Of a stretch of 64,000 nt of DNA, positions 26,016 to 34,923 are shown one piece after another. The translations under genes and the position numbers were made by a program. This stretch comes from Agrobacterium cucumeris (GTDB taxonomy: Bacteria; Pseudomonadota; Alphaproteobacteria; Rhizobiales; Rhizobiaceae): the NCBI RefSeq assembly GCF_030036535.1, contig NZ_CP080388.1, forward strand, positions 1,054,001-1,118,000, written 5' to 3'. The notes below the pieces were generated by a model, which saw only the letters and a program-made list of their open reading frames with translations, was not told the DNA's origin and did no database searches. How positions within the stretch are numbered: position 1 is the first letter of the stretch; every line of letters starts with the position of its first letter.

Positions 26016-26856
26016 GGGTCAGGACTCATTGTTCATAGCCAGAAGATAACGGTTGCAGCGAGAGCGATGGCGGAGAGAAAGGCCATTGGGCACCTGTCGT
26101 AGCGCATAGCGACACGCCGCCAGTCTTTGAGACGCCCGAACATGATCTCGATCCGGTTACGCCGTTGTAGCGGCGTTTGTCGTATTTGATGGTCTTGGTG
26201 CGGGATTTGCGACCCGGAATGCAGGGAGTGATACCCTTTGCCTATAAAGCGTCACGATACCAGTCGGCATCATAGCCACGGTCGGCCAGTAGCCATTTTG
26301 CCTTGGGAAGCTCATCAAGCAAGGCGGCAGCACCGGTGTAATCGCTGACCTGACCAGCCGTTATGAAGAAATTGATCGGGCGACCACTCGCATCCGTTAC
26401 GGCATGAAGCTTGGTGTTCATGCCACCTTTCGTGCGCCCAATCAGGCGGCCCGCGCCCCCTTTTTTACCCGCAGGCTGGAAGCAGTGCGGTGGGCCTTCA
26501 GATAGGTCGCGTCGATCATGATCGTCTTGCGCTCTGCGGCTTCAGGCACAGCCAGGCCTTCCATCATCTGGATAAAGATGCCCTTGTCGCCCCAGCGTTT
26601 CCAGCGGTTGTAAAGCGTTTTTGCCGGGCCATATTCCTTCGGCACATCACGCCAACGCAGCCCATTGCGGTTGACGAAGATAATGCCGCTCAGAACGCGT
26701 CGGTCGTTAACGCGCTGGCGGCCATGGCTTTTGGGGAAATAAGGCTGAAGACGAGCCATTTGCTCGTCCGTCAGCCAAAATAGATTACTCATTGGCCAGG
26801 CTCCTGCACAAACGCATGAATCATAACCGTCAATTCAAATCAATGGGTCCTGAGCC
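26016..26856 (-). mobile_element. IS5-family (IS427-group-like) insertion sequence, inactive
   Basis: This element is about 841 bp, bounded by imperfect terminal inverted repeats: GGGTCAGGACTCATT at 26016 against GGCTCAGGACCCATT (reverse complement) ending at 26856. It is flanked by a TA duplication at 26014-26015 and 26857-26858. It holds one transposase in two frames. Size, TA target and the A6G frameshift site fit the IS427 subgroup. Nonsense and frameshift lesions show it can no longer transpose by itself. It has truncated the integrase fragment beside tRNA-Ser. Confidence 0.85.
26033..26792 (-). pseudogene. IS5-family transposase, frameshift-type, disrupted
   Basis: The first frame (26442-26792) starts MSNLFWLTDEQMARLQPYF. 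A run of six A then five G at about 26456-26466 allows the normal -1 shift into the second frame, which reads GRLIGRTKGGMNTKLHAVTD. Two lesions follow. A TAG replaces a sense codon in DAL-stop-AKGITPCIPG (26242-26244). A missing base near 26164 shifts KYDKRRY out of frame with NRIEIMFGRLKDWRR. The natural C-terminus (LAATVIFWL, stop at 26033) is still present. The DDE catalytic region is therefore interrupted. Confidence 0.85.
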
Positions 26857-27076
26857 TAAGAACTGCCATCCGACGACGATGAGCAGCGAACCTTTCATCA
26901 ACCTCGGCAGCAGCCTTCCGAACAGCGATGAGGGCTTCATAGACGTTCTTCGTCCTAAGCGAGAATGTCTCTTCCGCCTTTGGATAGGTTTTTTTGATGT
27001 CTGAGGGGATGGCAGTGCGGTGCCAATAAGTGTTACCGCGCATCATCAAACGGGGGTGCCTGGGCATGTCTTTCAT
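26857..27076 (-). pseudogene. Tyrosine recombinase (integrase) N-terminal fragment
   Basis: About 72 residues of an integrase N-terminus remain: MPRHPRLMMRGNTYWHRTAI, then PSDIKKTYPKAEETFSLRT and AAAEVDERFAAHRR. This matches the N-terminal arm-binding (DUF6538-like) domain of phage and island integrases. The inserted IS cuts it after residue 72, and the catalytic domain with the R-H-R-Y residues is not found on the other side of the IS. It lies 91 bp downstream of the 3' end of tRNA-Ser on the same strand, the classic position for an island integrase. Confidence 0.75.
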
Positions 27077-27167
27077 TGCTCCACTGTAACAGTTGAGTGG
27101 AACGACGAGAAGATCAAGGCATTGAAAATGCTAACTTAGTAGGAAACGCAGGCGCTTCGGTTCAGAA

Positions 27168-27257
27168 TGGCGGAGAGGGTGGGATTCGAACCCACGATAC
27201 CCTTGCAGGTATGCCGCATTTCGAGTGCGGTGCATTCGACCACTCTGCCACCTCTCC
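27168..27257 (-). tRNA. tRNA-Ser (anticodon CGA)
   Basis: The gene is 90 nt including an encoded CCA (27168-27170). The acceptor stem GGAGAGG pairs with CCTCTCC. The anticodon stem CCGCA/TGCGG encloses the loop CTCGAAA, giving anticodon CGA. The variable arm is long, as expected for serine, and the T-loop is GGTTCGAATCC. An integrase fragment lies immediately downstream, so its 3' end has probably served as an attachment site. Confidence 0.95.
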
Positions 27258-27453
27258 GCATGCGCGAACGCTTGCGTTGCGCGCTCCTATTAAACATCAA
27301 TGGCCGGGCTGACAAGCGGAATTTCGTGTTTGTGTCACAAATTATTCGTCATAGAGAAGACTGGAGAAATGCTTCGGCTTTCGGCGGTTTTCACAGCATT
27401 TTAAGACGACACGCATCGACCTCCAGCCGTGCGCGTCACACTCGGCAATGGTG

Positions 27454-28335
27454 TTAGAGCAATTGATAGCGCTGCAGGATTTTCACAATCTGGTCGTCCT
27501 GTTGCTGGTCCGGCAGCAGGGCCGGCTGACGGCTGGCGCCGACGGACGGGTCCTGCAGGTAGAGTGAGCGCTTGACCATGGCGGGTGCAAAACCCAGCGC
27601 ATAGAGATCGGTGCGGAAGGCTGTGTAGATCGCCTGCTGGCGTTCGGCCTCTATGATATTGCCGGCGTTGAATCCGTTGAGAATGCCGGCAAGCACATCC
27701 GGCATTGCGTTGCCAAGGCCGGAAATACAGCCTGCGGCACCGTTCTGTAACGACCACAAGACGAGGTGATCAGGGCCGGAATAGACCTCGAAACCGGGCA
27801 TCTCCTTCGCCACCTGGAGATAGGCTTCGAGCGTCTGCTGCGCGCCACCGGAATCCTTGATGCCGGCGATATTGCCGTGGGTTGCAAGTTTACGCGCGGT
27901 TTCCGGCTCTATGTGGTTCTGGGTGCGGGCGGGGATATCGTAGAGATAGGTCGGGGTCTCAACGGCATCGGCCACCGTCGAAAAATGGCGGATCAGGCCA
28001 TCCTGCGTGCAGGCGATGAAGAAGGGCGTGATAACGGCGATACCGTCGACGCCGATACGGTCGAAGGCTTTGGCAAGCTGTATGGTCTCGAATGTGGCGG
28101 GCATGCCGGCATTGACGATGACTTTGGCGCGGCCGGCCACTTCGTCCACCACTTCTTCGGTCAGCCGGATTTTTTCTTCATGGGTCAGCGCGGTAAAATC
28201 GCCGTTGGTGCCGGCGCACATGATGTTGTTGCCGGCCGCCACCTGGCGGCGCACCTGCGCGCGCGTGGCTTCGTAATTGATGGTTTCGTCTTCGTTGAAA
28301 CAGGTGACGAGCGCGACGAAGGCTTGTTTGGTCAT
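27454..28335 (-). CDS. Dihydrodipicolinate synthase/N-acetylneuraminate lyase-family protein
   Basis: This 293-residue TIM-barrel class I aldolase or dehydratase has an N-terminal substrate loop CAGTNGDFTALTHEEK, the catalytic tyrosine in YLYDIPARTQ (near 132) and the Schiff-base lysine in GIKDSGG (near 160). The loop is GTNGDF rather than the GTTGE of true DapA, so lysine biosynthesis is unlikely. It is the last gene of a dipeptide-type ABC transporter operon; its ATG overlaps the ATPase stop. It probably cleaves or dehydrates a keto-acid derived from the imported compound. Confidence 0.88.
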   Translation of the reverse strand: MTKQAFVALVTCFNEDETINYEATRAQVRRQVAAGNNIMCAGTNGDFTALTHEEKIRLTEEVVDEVAGRAKVIVNAGMPATFETIQLAKAFDRIGVDGIAVITPFFIACTQDGLIRHFSTVADAVETPTYLYDIPARTQNHIEPETARKLATHGNIAGIKDSGGAQQTLEAYLQVAKEMPGFEVYSGPDHLVLWSLQNGAAGCISGLGNAMPDVLAGILNGFNAGNIIEAERQQAIYTAFRTDLYALGFAPAMVKRSLYLQDPSVGASRQPALLPDQQQDDQIVKILQRYQLL

Positions 28336-29975
28336 GAAAGAACTCCACTTGAATTTCCGATGGCAGGGCCGGCATCCGTCGGACTACGCGCAGAATGCAT
28401 ATCGGGGTCGGGATCGAGGCTCGCCGAAAGCAGCGCGCGGGTATAGGCCTCACGTGGCGCTTCAAAGACCTGCCGGACGGAACCGAATTCCACCACCTCG
28501 CCGCGCTGCATGACCATGACGTGATCGGCGAAATCCCGAACCACCGGCAGGTCATGGGCGATGAAGATGAAGGAGAGGCCCATTTCGCGGCGCAGTTTAT
28601 CGAGCAGCGCGATAACCTGCGCCTGCACTGACACATCGAGCGCCGAGACTGCCTCGTCACAGATGATGAGCTTCGGCTCCAGCGCCAAGGCGCGGGCAAT
28701 GGCGATCCTTTGCCGCTGGCCGCCGGAGAACTGGTGCGGATAACGGCGCATATGTTCCGGCGACAGGCCGACCTGATGCAGCAGTTCCGCGGCGCGTTCG
28801 CGCCATCTTGCCCTGGGCAATATGTCCGGATGGATGACCCAGGCTTCGGAGATGAGCTGAAATACCGTCATGCGTGGGTTGAGCGATTGGGTGGGATCCT
28901 GAAACACCATCTGCAGATCGCGCCTGAGCGCGAAGAGCTCCGCCGGCGAAAGCTGGAAGAGATCCTGCCCCTTCCACAGGGCGCTGCCGGCATCCGGCTC
29001 GTCAAGCCGCAACAGAATGCGCGCCAGCGTTGACTTGCCGGAGCCGCTTTCCCCAACGACGGCGATGGTCTCCCCGGCCATCAGGTCGAAGGAAACACCC
29101 TTCAAGGCCTCGAAGGCGCCGTAGCGCTTGCGCACATCGCGCACGCTGAGCAAAGGTTCACCCCCTGCTTTCGGTTCGTGCATTTCACCCCGGCCGGGGG
29201 CGGCGCTGATGAGCTTGCGGGTATAGGGGTGCTGAGGGTTGCGATAAACCTCGCGAACGGTGCCGGCCTCCACCAGCACGCCCTTTTCCATCACCACCAC
29301 CCGGTCGGCTATCTCGGCGACGACGCCGAGATCATGGGTGATGATGAGTATGGCCATGCCGGTTTCCCGCTGCAGCTCCTTGAGCAGGGAAAGCACCTCG
29401 GCCTGCACCGTCACGTCAAGCGCCGTGGTCGGTTCGTCAGCGATCAGCAGGTCGGGCCGCAGCGCCAGCGCCATTGCAATCATGACGCGCTGGCGTTGTC
29501 CGCCGGAAAATTCATGCGGATATTTCCTCAAGGCGCCATCCGGATCAGGAATGCCGACACGGGCGACAAGCCGCCTTGCCTCCGCCTCAGCTTCCGCCTT
29601 GCCCATGCCATGGGTGGTCATCGCCTCGCGGATCTGCCAGCCGACGGTATAGACGGGATTTAGATGGCTGAGCGGATCCTGAAAGATCATGGCGATGCGC
29701 CGGCCGTTGACCTCGCGACGCGCTTCTGCCGGCATGGTCAGAAGGTCTTTGCCATCAAGCAATATCCGGCCGCTGCTGATATATCCGGGCGGCATGTCGA
29801 TGAGGTTCATGATGGCCGAGGACGATACCGACTTGCCGGAACCGCTTTCGCCGAGGATAGCCAGCGTTTCGCCACGGTCGATATGGTAGGAGACATCCTT
29901 CACCGCATGGACGACACCGCTTGCGGTGTGGAACTCCACGGAAAGGTTGCGCACGTCGAGAAGATGGTCAGCCAT
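28332..29975 (-). CDS. Dipeptide/oligopeptide-type ABC transporter, fused double ATPase (DppD-DppF-like)
   Basis: This is a 547-residue protein with two nucleotide-binding domains. The first has Walker A GESGSGKSVSSSA, signature FSGGQRQRVMIAMAL and Walker B LLIADEPTTALDV. The second has [29 protein letters not shown] and LIICDEAVSALDV. It carries both ATPase halves of a PepT-family importer in one chain. The order in the operon is binding protein, two permeases, this protein, then the aldolase. It overlaps both neighbours by a few bases. Confidence 0.93.
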   Translation of the reverse strand: MADHLLDVRNLSVEFHTASGVVHAVKDVSYHIDRGETLAILGESGSGKSVSSSAIMNLIDMPPGYISSGRILLDGKDLLTMPAEARREVNGRRIAMIFQDPLSHLNPVYTVGWQIREAMTTHGMGKAEAEAEARRLVARVGIPDPDGALRKYPHEFSGGQRQRVMIAMALALRPDLLIADEPTTALDVTVQAEVLSLLKELQRETGMAILIITHDLGVVAEIADRVVVMEKGVLVEAGTVREVYRNPQHPYTRKLISAAPGRGEMHEPKAGGEPLLSVRDVRKRYGAFEALKGVSFDLMAGETIAVVGESGSGKSTLARILLRLDEPDAGSALWKGQDLFQLSPAELFALRRDLQMVFQDPTQSLNPRMTVFQLISEAWVIHPDILPRARWRERAAELLHQVGLSPEHMRRYPHQFSGGQRQRIAIARALALEPKLIICDEAVSALDVSVQAQVIALLDKLRREMGLSFIFIAHDLPVVRDFADHVMVMQRGEVVEFGSVRQVFEAPREAYTRALLSASLDPDPDMHSARSPTDAGPAIGNSSGVLS

Positions 29976-30891
29976 GCTTGCGGCCCTTCATTTCCAGCCG
30001 CCAGCGCTGCACGGGGTCAAGCGCGATGCGCAGCCAGTTGGACAGCAGGTTGAGCGACAGGGTGGTGAGAATGATGGCAAGCCCGGGCCAGAAGGACAGC
30101 CACCAGGCATTGGTGAGATATTGCCGCCCCTGCGAAATCATCAGACCCCAGGTGATTTCCGGCGGTTGAATGCCGATGCCAAGGAAGGACAGCGCGCTTT
30201 CCGCGAGCATCACATAAGCGAAATCGAGCGTCGCAAGCGTCGTCAACGTCGGCAGCACCACGGGCAGGATGTGGCGAAACAGGATGCGTTTGCCGGATGC
30301 GCCCATCACGCGCGCCGCCTGCACGAACATGCGCTCGCGCACCTCCAGCACCTCCGCCCTTGTGGTGCGGATGTAAACGGGAATGCGGGTGATGGCCAGA
30401 ACCAGCATCAGGTTGAGGATGGAGGAACCGAGCAGATAAAGGACGATGACCGCGATCAGCAGCGACGGAAACGACATGATCACATCGGCAAGCCGCATGA
30501 TGATCTGGCCGACGCGGTTGGAGGAAAACCCGGCGATAAGGCCGAGTACCGTGCCGGTGACTGCGGAGAGAAGCACGGCGCCGGCTGCAATCATCAGCGT
30601 GTTTTGCGTGGCGGCAACGATGCGCGCCAGAAGTGACCGGCCGAGCGCATCCGCTCCCAGCCAGAAGTACCATTCACGCTGCCAGTCGAATGGCGCGAGA
30701 TTGCGTCCGCGCAGGTTCTGTTTCGTCGCGAGATCGCCAAGCCAGGCCGGGCCGACAAAGGCGAGTATGACGATGACGACGAGAAAGATCGCGGCACAGA
30801 GCGCGAATTTATCCGCCCACAACATGCGCAGCATGCGCGTTACGAAGGATGGCTCATCGATGATCTCGGTATCGGCGTTCAAAAGGCTCAT
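29968..30891 (-). CDS. Dipeptide-type ABC transporter permease (DppC-like)
   Basis: This 307-residue inner-membrane protein has an N-terminal helix and the BPD_transp_1 domain, with the coupling motif in QAARVMGASGKRILFRHILP (about residues 195-214). The N-terminal OppC-type segment and total length are normal. It follows the DppB-like gene by 15 bp and overlaps the ATPase gene by 8 bp. Confidence 0.92.
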   Translation of the reverse strand: MSLLNADTEIIDEPSFVTRMLRMLWADKFALCAAIFLVVIVILAFVGPAWLGDLATKQNLRGRNLAPFDWQREWYFWLGADALGRSLLARIVAATQNTLMIAAGAVLLSAVTGTVLGLIAGFSSNRVGQIIMRLADVIMSFPSLLIAVIVLYLLGSSILNLMLVLAITRIPVYIRTTRAEVLEVRERMFVQAARVMGASGKRILFRHILPVVLPTLTTLATLDFAYVMLAESALSFLGIGIQPPEITWGLMISQGRQYLTNAWWLSFWPGLAIILTTLSLNLLSNWLRIALDPVQRWRLEMKGRKHG

Positions 30892-30906
30892 GGCTAAATG
30901 TTCCCC

Positions 30907-31821
30907 TCAGTGCCGGATACGCGGATCGAGCAGCGCATAGGCGATATCGATCAGCAGGTTCATCAGGAAGATCGCCAGCGCGGTGACGAGAATGGCGGCC
31001 AGAACGACATTAAAATCCCGCTGCAGAATGGAATCGATCATCAGCTTGCCGACGCCCGGAAACCCGAAGATGGTTTCAACGATGACGGCGCCGTTAAGAA
31101 GGCTTGCGGCCTGATCACCGATGACGGTGATGACCGGCAGCATGGCGTTGCGCAGGGCATGGATGAAGATGATCGGCCCGGATTTCACGCCCTTGGCGCG
31201 CGCCGTTTTGACGTAAGCGGAAGACAAAGCGCCAATCATCGAGCCGCGTACCACCTGCACGATAATACCGAAGGGGCGCACGAACAGCACCGAGATCGGC
31301 AATATCCAGTGCAGCACCGAGCCCGTGCCTGATGTGGGCAGCCAGGCGAGATTGACCGAAAAGACGACGATCGCGACGATGGCCAGCCAGAAATCCGGAA
31401 CCGAAGCGCCGATCAACGAAATGGTCGAGGCCATGCGGTCGAAAAAGCCGCCGGAGCGGAAAGCCGCAAGCGAGCCGACGACGATGGCCGCGGTGGTGAC
31501 CAGCGACATGGTAATGACTGCAAGCCAGAGCGTCCAGACGAAGGCCTCCAGCACCACATCCAGCGCCGGACGGGCTTTTCTGAGTGATTCACCCAGATCT
31601 CCCGTCATCACATCGCCCGCATAACGCAGGAACTGAACCATCAGCGGATCATTCAGCCCGTGCAGCGCACGAAACTGCTGCTTCAATTCCTCCGAAGCCT
31701 CCACCGGCAGAAACAGCGCGGCCGGGTCTCCTGTCAGGCGGGAGAGGAAGAAAACCATTACGATGAGGCCGACCAGGGAGATCAGGCTCGCAATGGATCG
31801 TTTTCGGATGAAGCTCAGCAT
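30907..31821 (-). CDS. Dipeptide-type ABC transporter permease (DppB-like)
   Basis: This 304-residue permease has about six membrane helices. The typical DppB features are FLSRLTGDPAALFLP at the N-terminus and the coupling motif YVKTARAKGVKSGPIIFIHA. It starts 74 bp after the binding-protein gene, with a GGAGG ribosome-binding site. It pairs with the DppC-like protein to form the channel. Confidence 0.92.
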   Translation of the reverse strand: MLSFIRKRSIASLISLVGLIVMVFFLSRLTGDPAALFLPVEASEELKQQFRALHGLNDPLMVQFLRYAGDVMTGDLGESLRKARPALDVVLEAFVWTLWLAVITMSLVTTAAIVVGSLAAFRSGGFFDRMASTISLIGASVPDFWLAIVAIVVFSVNLAWLPTSGTGSVLHWILPISVLFVRPFGIIVQVVRGSMIGALSSAYVKTARAKGVKSGPIIFIHALRNAMLPVITVIGDQAASLLNGAVIVETIFGFPGVGKLMIDSILQRDFNVVLAAILVTALAIFLMNLLIDIAYALLDPRIRH

Positions 31822-31895
31822 GGTTGCCTCCGGGTTTCAACGCGGCGGCAAGGCTTTCACCCTGCCGCCGCTCATTGGCTCATAAGATGCGGGCT

Positions 31896-33404
31896 TTACT
31901 TGATGCCGATTTCCGAAAGCTGCAGCATCGAGTTGGTGGCGATGGTGGGCTTGAAGTCCAGCCGTTCGGAAACGCGGGAGAAACCGACCATGTGAAACAG
32001 CAGCACATCCGCCACGACATCATCATGCAGGTAGGCGATGAGTTCTGACCAGAGCTTGGCGCGCTCGTCACCGACGGCTGCGGAAGCGCGTTCGATCAGG
32101 TCATCCACCTTGGGGTCCGAGAAGCCGGACTGCGTGCCCTTGGTGGCATATTTGAAGAACATGGTGAAGGACGGATCGCCCTTGGAATTGTCGTGCATGG
32201 CAGCGACGATCTGGGGTCCACGACCTTCCTTGAAGGGCTTGGAATAATAGCTCTCGTGTTCGGCCACTTCCACGAATTTCAGGTCGATCTTGAAGCCGAC
32301 GTCCTGCAATTGCTGCTGGATCGCCTCCATGATTTCGGTGACATTCGGAAAATTCGCCGTGCGCGCGATGATGGTGATCGGCGTATCCACCTTCACGCCG
32401 GCAGCCTTGGCTTCCTCGAGCAGCTTCTTTGCGCCATCAGGATCGTAAGGGAAGACCTTGACGTCGGGGTTCCAGCCAAGCGTGGTCGGCGGAACAAGCG
32501 CGGTCGCCAGCACCGCTCCTTCGGGAACCAGCGTGCCGAGGAAGGCCTGCCGGTCGATGGCGAGGTTGAGCGCGCGGCGCACCCGCACATCGCTCAGCGG
32601 CGCGATGTTGTGGTCGAGGCGCATATAGACCGTTTCGCTATCGAGATAGGAAAAATCGGTCTTCGGATTGGTCGCATCGAGCTGGGAAATGGAGGGCGAA
32701 AGATCAGCCTCTCCGGTCTGCACCATGGCGGCTCGAACCGAGGGATCGGCACGGAAAAGATAGGTCGCTTCCGTCACCTGCGGCTTCTTGCCCCAATAAT
32801 CGTCACGGGCAGACAGAACGATCTGCTGGCCCGGTGTCCAGTTGGTCAGCTTGTAAGGTCCGGTGCCAACAGGCTCGCGGATGAATTCCATCTTGGTTTC
32901 TTCGGGAACGATGGTGACCAGCGACATCAGCAACGGCAGAATGGGCTGGGCCGGGTCGGTCTTGAAGTCGATCGTGTGGTCGTCAACAACCGAAGGTGTC
33001 ACCGTCATACCACCAAAATAACGGCGGGATTCACAGGCGTTCTTGTCGCTCATGATGCGTTCGAAGCTGTGCTTCACGTCCTTGGCGTCGAAGGTGGTGC
33101 CATCGGAAAACTTCACGCCTTCACGCAGATGGAAGCGCCAGCTGCCATCGGCATTCTGCTCCCATTTCTCGGCAAGCCGCGGCTGAACGCCGTTCTTGCC
33201 GCGCACATCAAGCTCGGTCAGCGTTTCGCTGACATTTTCCATGATGATGCGGCCGATATTGGAGCGGGTCGCCATGCAGGGCTCCAGCAGATCAGCCTCT
33301 TCCGCCAGCACGATCTTGATCGGCCCCGGGGCCGCAAGCGCCGGCGAAACCGCAGCGCTGAGGGAACCCAAGACAAGGGCGCCCGCAATCAATGACTTCT
33401 TCAT
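31896..33404 (-). CDS. Dipeptide-type ABC transporter substrate-binding protein
   Basis: This is a type-II (SBP_bac_5) periplasmic binding protein, about 502 residues. The ATG at 33404 has GGGAGGAGAACGG upstream and gives a proper signal peptide (MKKSLIAGALVLGSLSAAV, cleavage near ALA-AP). The open frame extends to 33602, but that part looks untranslated. Family signatures include FHLREGVKFSDGTTFDAKDV and VRRALNLAIDRQAF. Members bind peptides, opines, nickel or oligosaccharides. The surrounding acid-sugar genes favour a sugar-derived ligand over a peptide. Confidence 0.92.
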   Translation of the reverse strand: MKKSLIAGALVLGSLSAAVSPALAAPGPIKIVLAEEADLLEPCMATRSNIGRIIMENVSETLTELDVRGKNGVQPRLAEKWEQNADGSWRFHLREGVKFSDGTTFDAKDVKHSFERIMSDKNACESRRYFGGMTVTPSVVDDHTIDFKTDPAQPILPLLMSLVTIVPEETKMEFIREPVGTGPYKLTNWTPGQQIVLSARDDYWGKKPQVTEATYLFRADPSVRAAMVQTGEADLSPSISQLDATNPKTDFSYLDSETVYMRLDHNIAPLSDVRVRRALNLAIDRQAFLGTLVPEGAVLATALVPPTTLGWNPDVKVFPYDPDGAKKLLEEAKAAGVKVDTPITIIARTANFPNVTEIMEAIQQQLQDVGFKIDLKFVEVAEHESYYSKPFKEGRGPQIVAAMHDNSKGDPSFTMFFKYATKGTQSGFSDPKVDDLIERASAAVGDERAKLWSELIAYLHDDVVADVLLFHMVGFSRVSERLDFKPTIATNSMLQLSEIGIK

Positions 33405-33630
33405 TCCGTTCTCCTCCCAGATCAGAAATTCAGCAACATGGCGGCGTGCCGCAAGGGGTTCTAAAGAAAGCCCCGCCTCCTGCATCGAGGAGCATGGCGT
33501 GCGGATGATTGTCTCCTCCACCCGTAAACAGAGCATCGGCGTTATCACGTTTTTTGTCAATTTATTTTTCTTAAGCATTTTTTGCCAGCGCCAAAATAGC
33601 AATTTTTATTGTTTTAAAACAGATAATTAA

Positions 33631-33692
33631 ATCGAAAAATCGAAAAATCAAATGTTCGATTTGCATCGAAATAAACTTGACAACTTTTCGAA
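33631..33692. promoter_or_regulatory. AT-rich divergent control region with clustered TCGA-type repeats
   Basis: The 322-bp gap between the transporter and the sialidase-like gene contains ATCGAAAA twice in tandem (33631-33646), a perfect TTCGAT-TTGC-ATCGAA palindrome (33655-33670) and TTTTCGAA (33685-33692). A TTGACA box at 33677-33682 could be the -35 of the rightward promoter, though the -10 is poor. The repeated half-sites suggest an operator, probably for the FadR-type regulator of this locus. The rest of the gap shows nothing else. Confidence 0.45.
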
Positions 33693-33726
33693 TATGTCAT
33701 TTTCATCAGGCCAAGAGGAGACCACG

Positions 33727-34923
33727 ATGACCCCTGATGACATCGCTCACGCCATGACCGGAGCCATCCGCACCACGTCAGAAAATCGGCAGGAAGCGCT
33801 GCTGCCGTCGCCGATGATCCAGAACCATGCAAGCTTTCTGCACCTGGCTGATGACGGCGCCTTGCTGTGCGCATGGTTCGGCGGCACGCTGGAAGGAAAA
33901 TCGGACATTTCGATCTTCGCTTCCGTGTTGATGCCCGGCGCGACAAGCTGGGGCGCACCACAGCGCCTGAGCTACGACCCTGCCCATTCCGAACAGAACC
34001 CGGTTCTTTTCACCGCGCCGGATGGTGCCCTGTGGCTGTTTCACACCGCCCAGCCTTCCGGCAACCAGGACGAATGCCGCATTCGCATGGCGCGAGTTGC
34101 CCGTGATACGACGGCACCGGAAAAGCTCGTCTCCGAAGAGGGTCGTTTTCTCGATCTTCCGAAGGGCTGCTTCATCCGCGCACCGCTGCGCATTCGTGAT
34201 GACGGCGCATGGCTGCTGCCAATCTTCCGCTGCATCCAGCGCCCCGGCCAGAAATGGAACGGCAGCCACGACACCGCAGCACTTGGCATATCCAAGGACA
34301 ATGGCCTGACATGGCAATTGCAGGAGCTGGAGGATTCGACCGGCTGCGTGCATATGAGTCCGGTTTCCGGCGGTGATGCACGCTACTCCGCCTTCTTCCG
34401 CCGTCGTCAGGCCGATTTCGTTTATCGCACGGAAAGCGCTGATGGCGGCCGCTCATGGTCAAAGCCGCAGCCAACCGACGTGCCGAACAACAATTCCTCC
34501 ATTGCCGCAATCAGGCTCGGTGACGGCCGGCTTGCGATGATCTGCAACCCCGTCAGCGCCGCTCAATCGAACGACCGGCGCACCTCGCTTTATGACGAGC
34601 TCGGAGAGGATGACAGCAGGCCGGATGCCGATCCGACAGGCGGATGTGTGCCTGTCTGGGGCGTGCCGCGCGCGCCGGTTTCCATCTGCATCTCCGATGA
34701 CGACGGGCTCAGCTTCCCCACCCGTATTCTGATCGAGGACGGTCCCGGCACCTGCCTGTCGAACGATTCGACTGATGGTCGCAATCTGGAAATGTCCTAT
34801 CCATGGCTTCTGGAAGCACCGGACGGTACGCTGCACGCCAGCTACACCTATCATCGCCGCGCAATCAAATATGTCCGGCTGGCGCCCGGCTGGGCTGACC
34901 CCAAGGACGAGGGAAAAAGATGA
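33727..34923 (+). CDS. BNR/Asp-box sialidase-like protein
   Basis: This 398-residue protein has a predicted six- or seven-bladed beta-propeller of the BNR_2/sialidase-like superfamily. Three Asp-box-type turns are visible: SKDNGLTW (about residue 190), SADGGRSW (about 239) and SDDDGLSF (about 324). The N-terminal [16 protein letters not shown] and [15 protein letters not shown] are typical of the BNR_2 group. The ATG at 33727 has AAGAGGAG upstream. There is no signal peptide, so it should act in the cytoplasm on an imported substrate. Relatives include sialidases and propeller lyases that act on uronate-containing sugars. Its stop overlaps the pdxA-like start. Confidence 0.82.
   Translation: MTPDDIAHAMTGAIRTTSENRQEALLPSPMIQNHASFLHLADDGALLCAWFGGTLEGKSDISIFASVLMPGATSWGAPQRLSYDPAHSEQNPVLFTAPDGALWLFHTAQPSGNQDECRIRMARVARDTTAPEKLVSEEGRFLDLPKGCFIRAPLRIRDDGAWLLPIFRCIQRPGQKWNGSHDTAALGISKDNGLTWQLQELEDSTGCVHMSPVSGGDARYSAFFRRRQADFVYRTESADGGRSWSKPQPTDVPNNNSSIAAIRLGDGRLAMICNPVSAAQSNDRRTSLYDELGEDDSRPDADPTGGCVPVWGVPRAPVSICISDDDGLSFPTRILIEDGPGTCLSNDSTDGRNLEMSYPWLLEAPDGTLHASYTYHRRAIKYVRLAPGWADPKDEGKR

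Noticed and set aside
32193..33395. 400-aa plus-strand frame opposite the dipeptide-type binding protein
   Set aside because: No family motif, and composition typical of an antisense shadow. The opposite strand encodes a full SBP_bac_5 protein with signal peptide.
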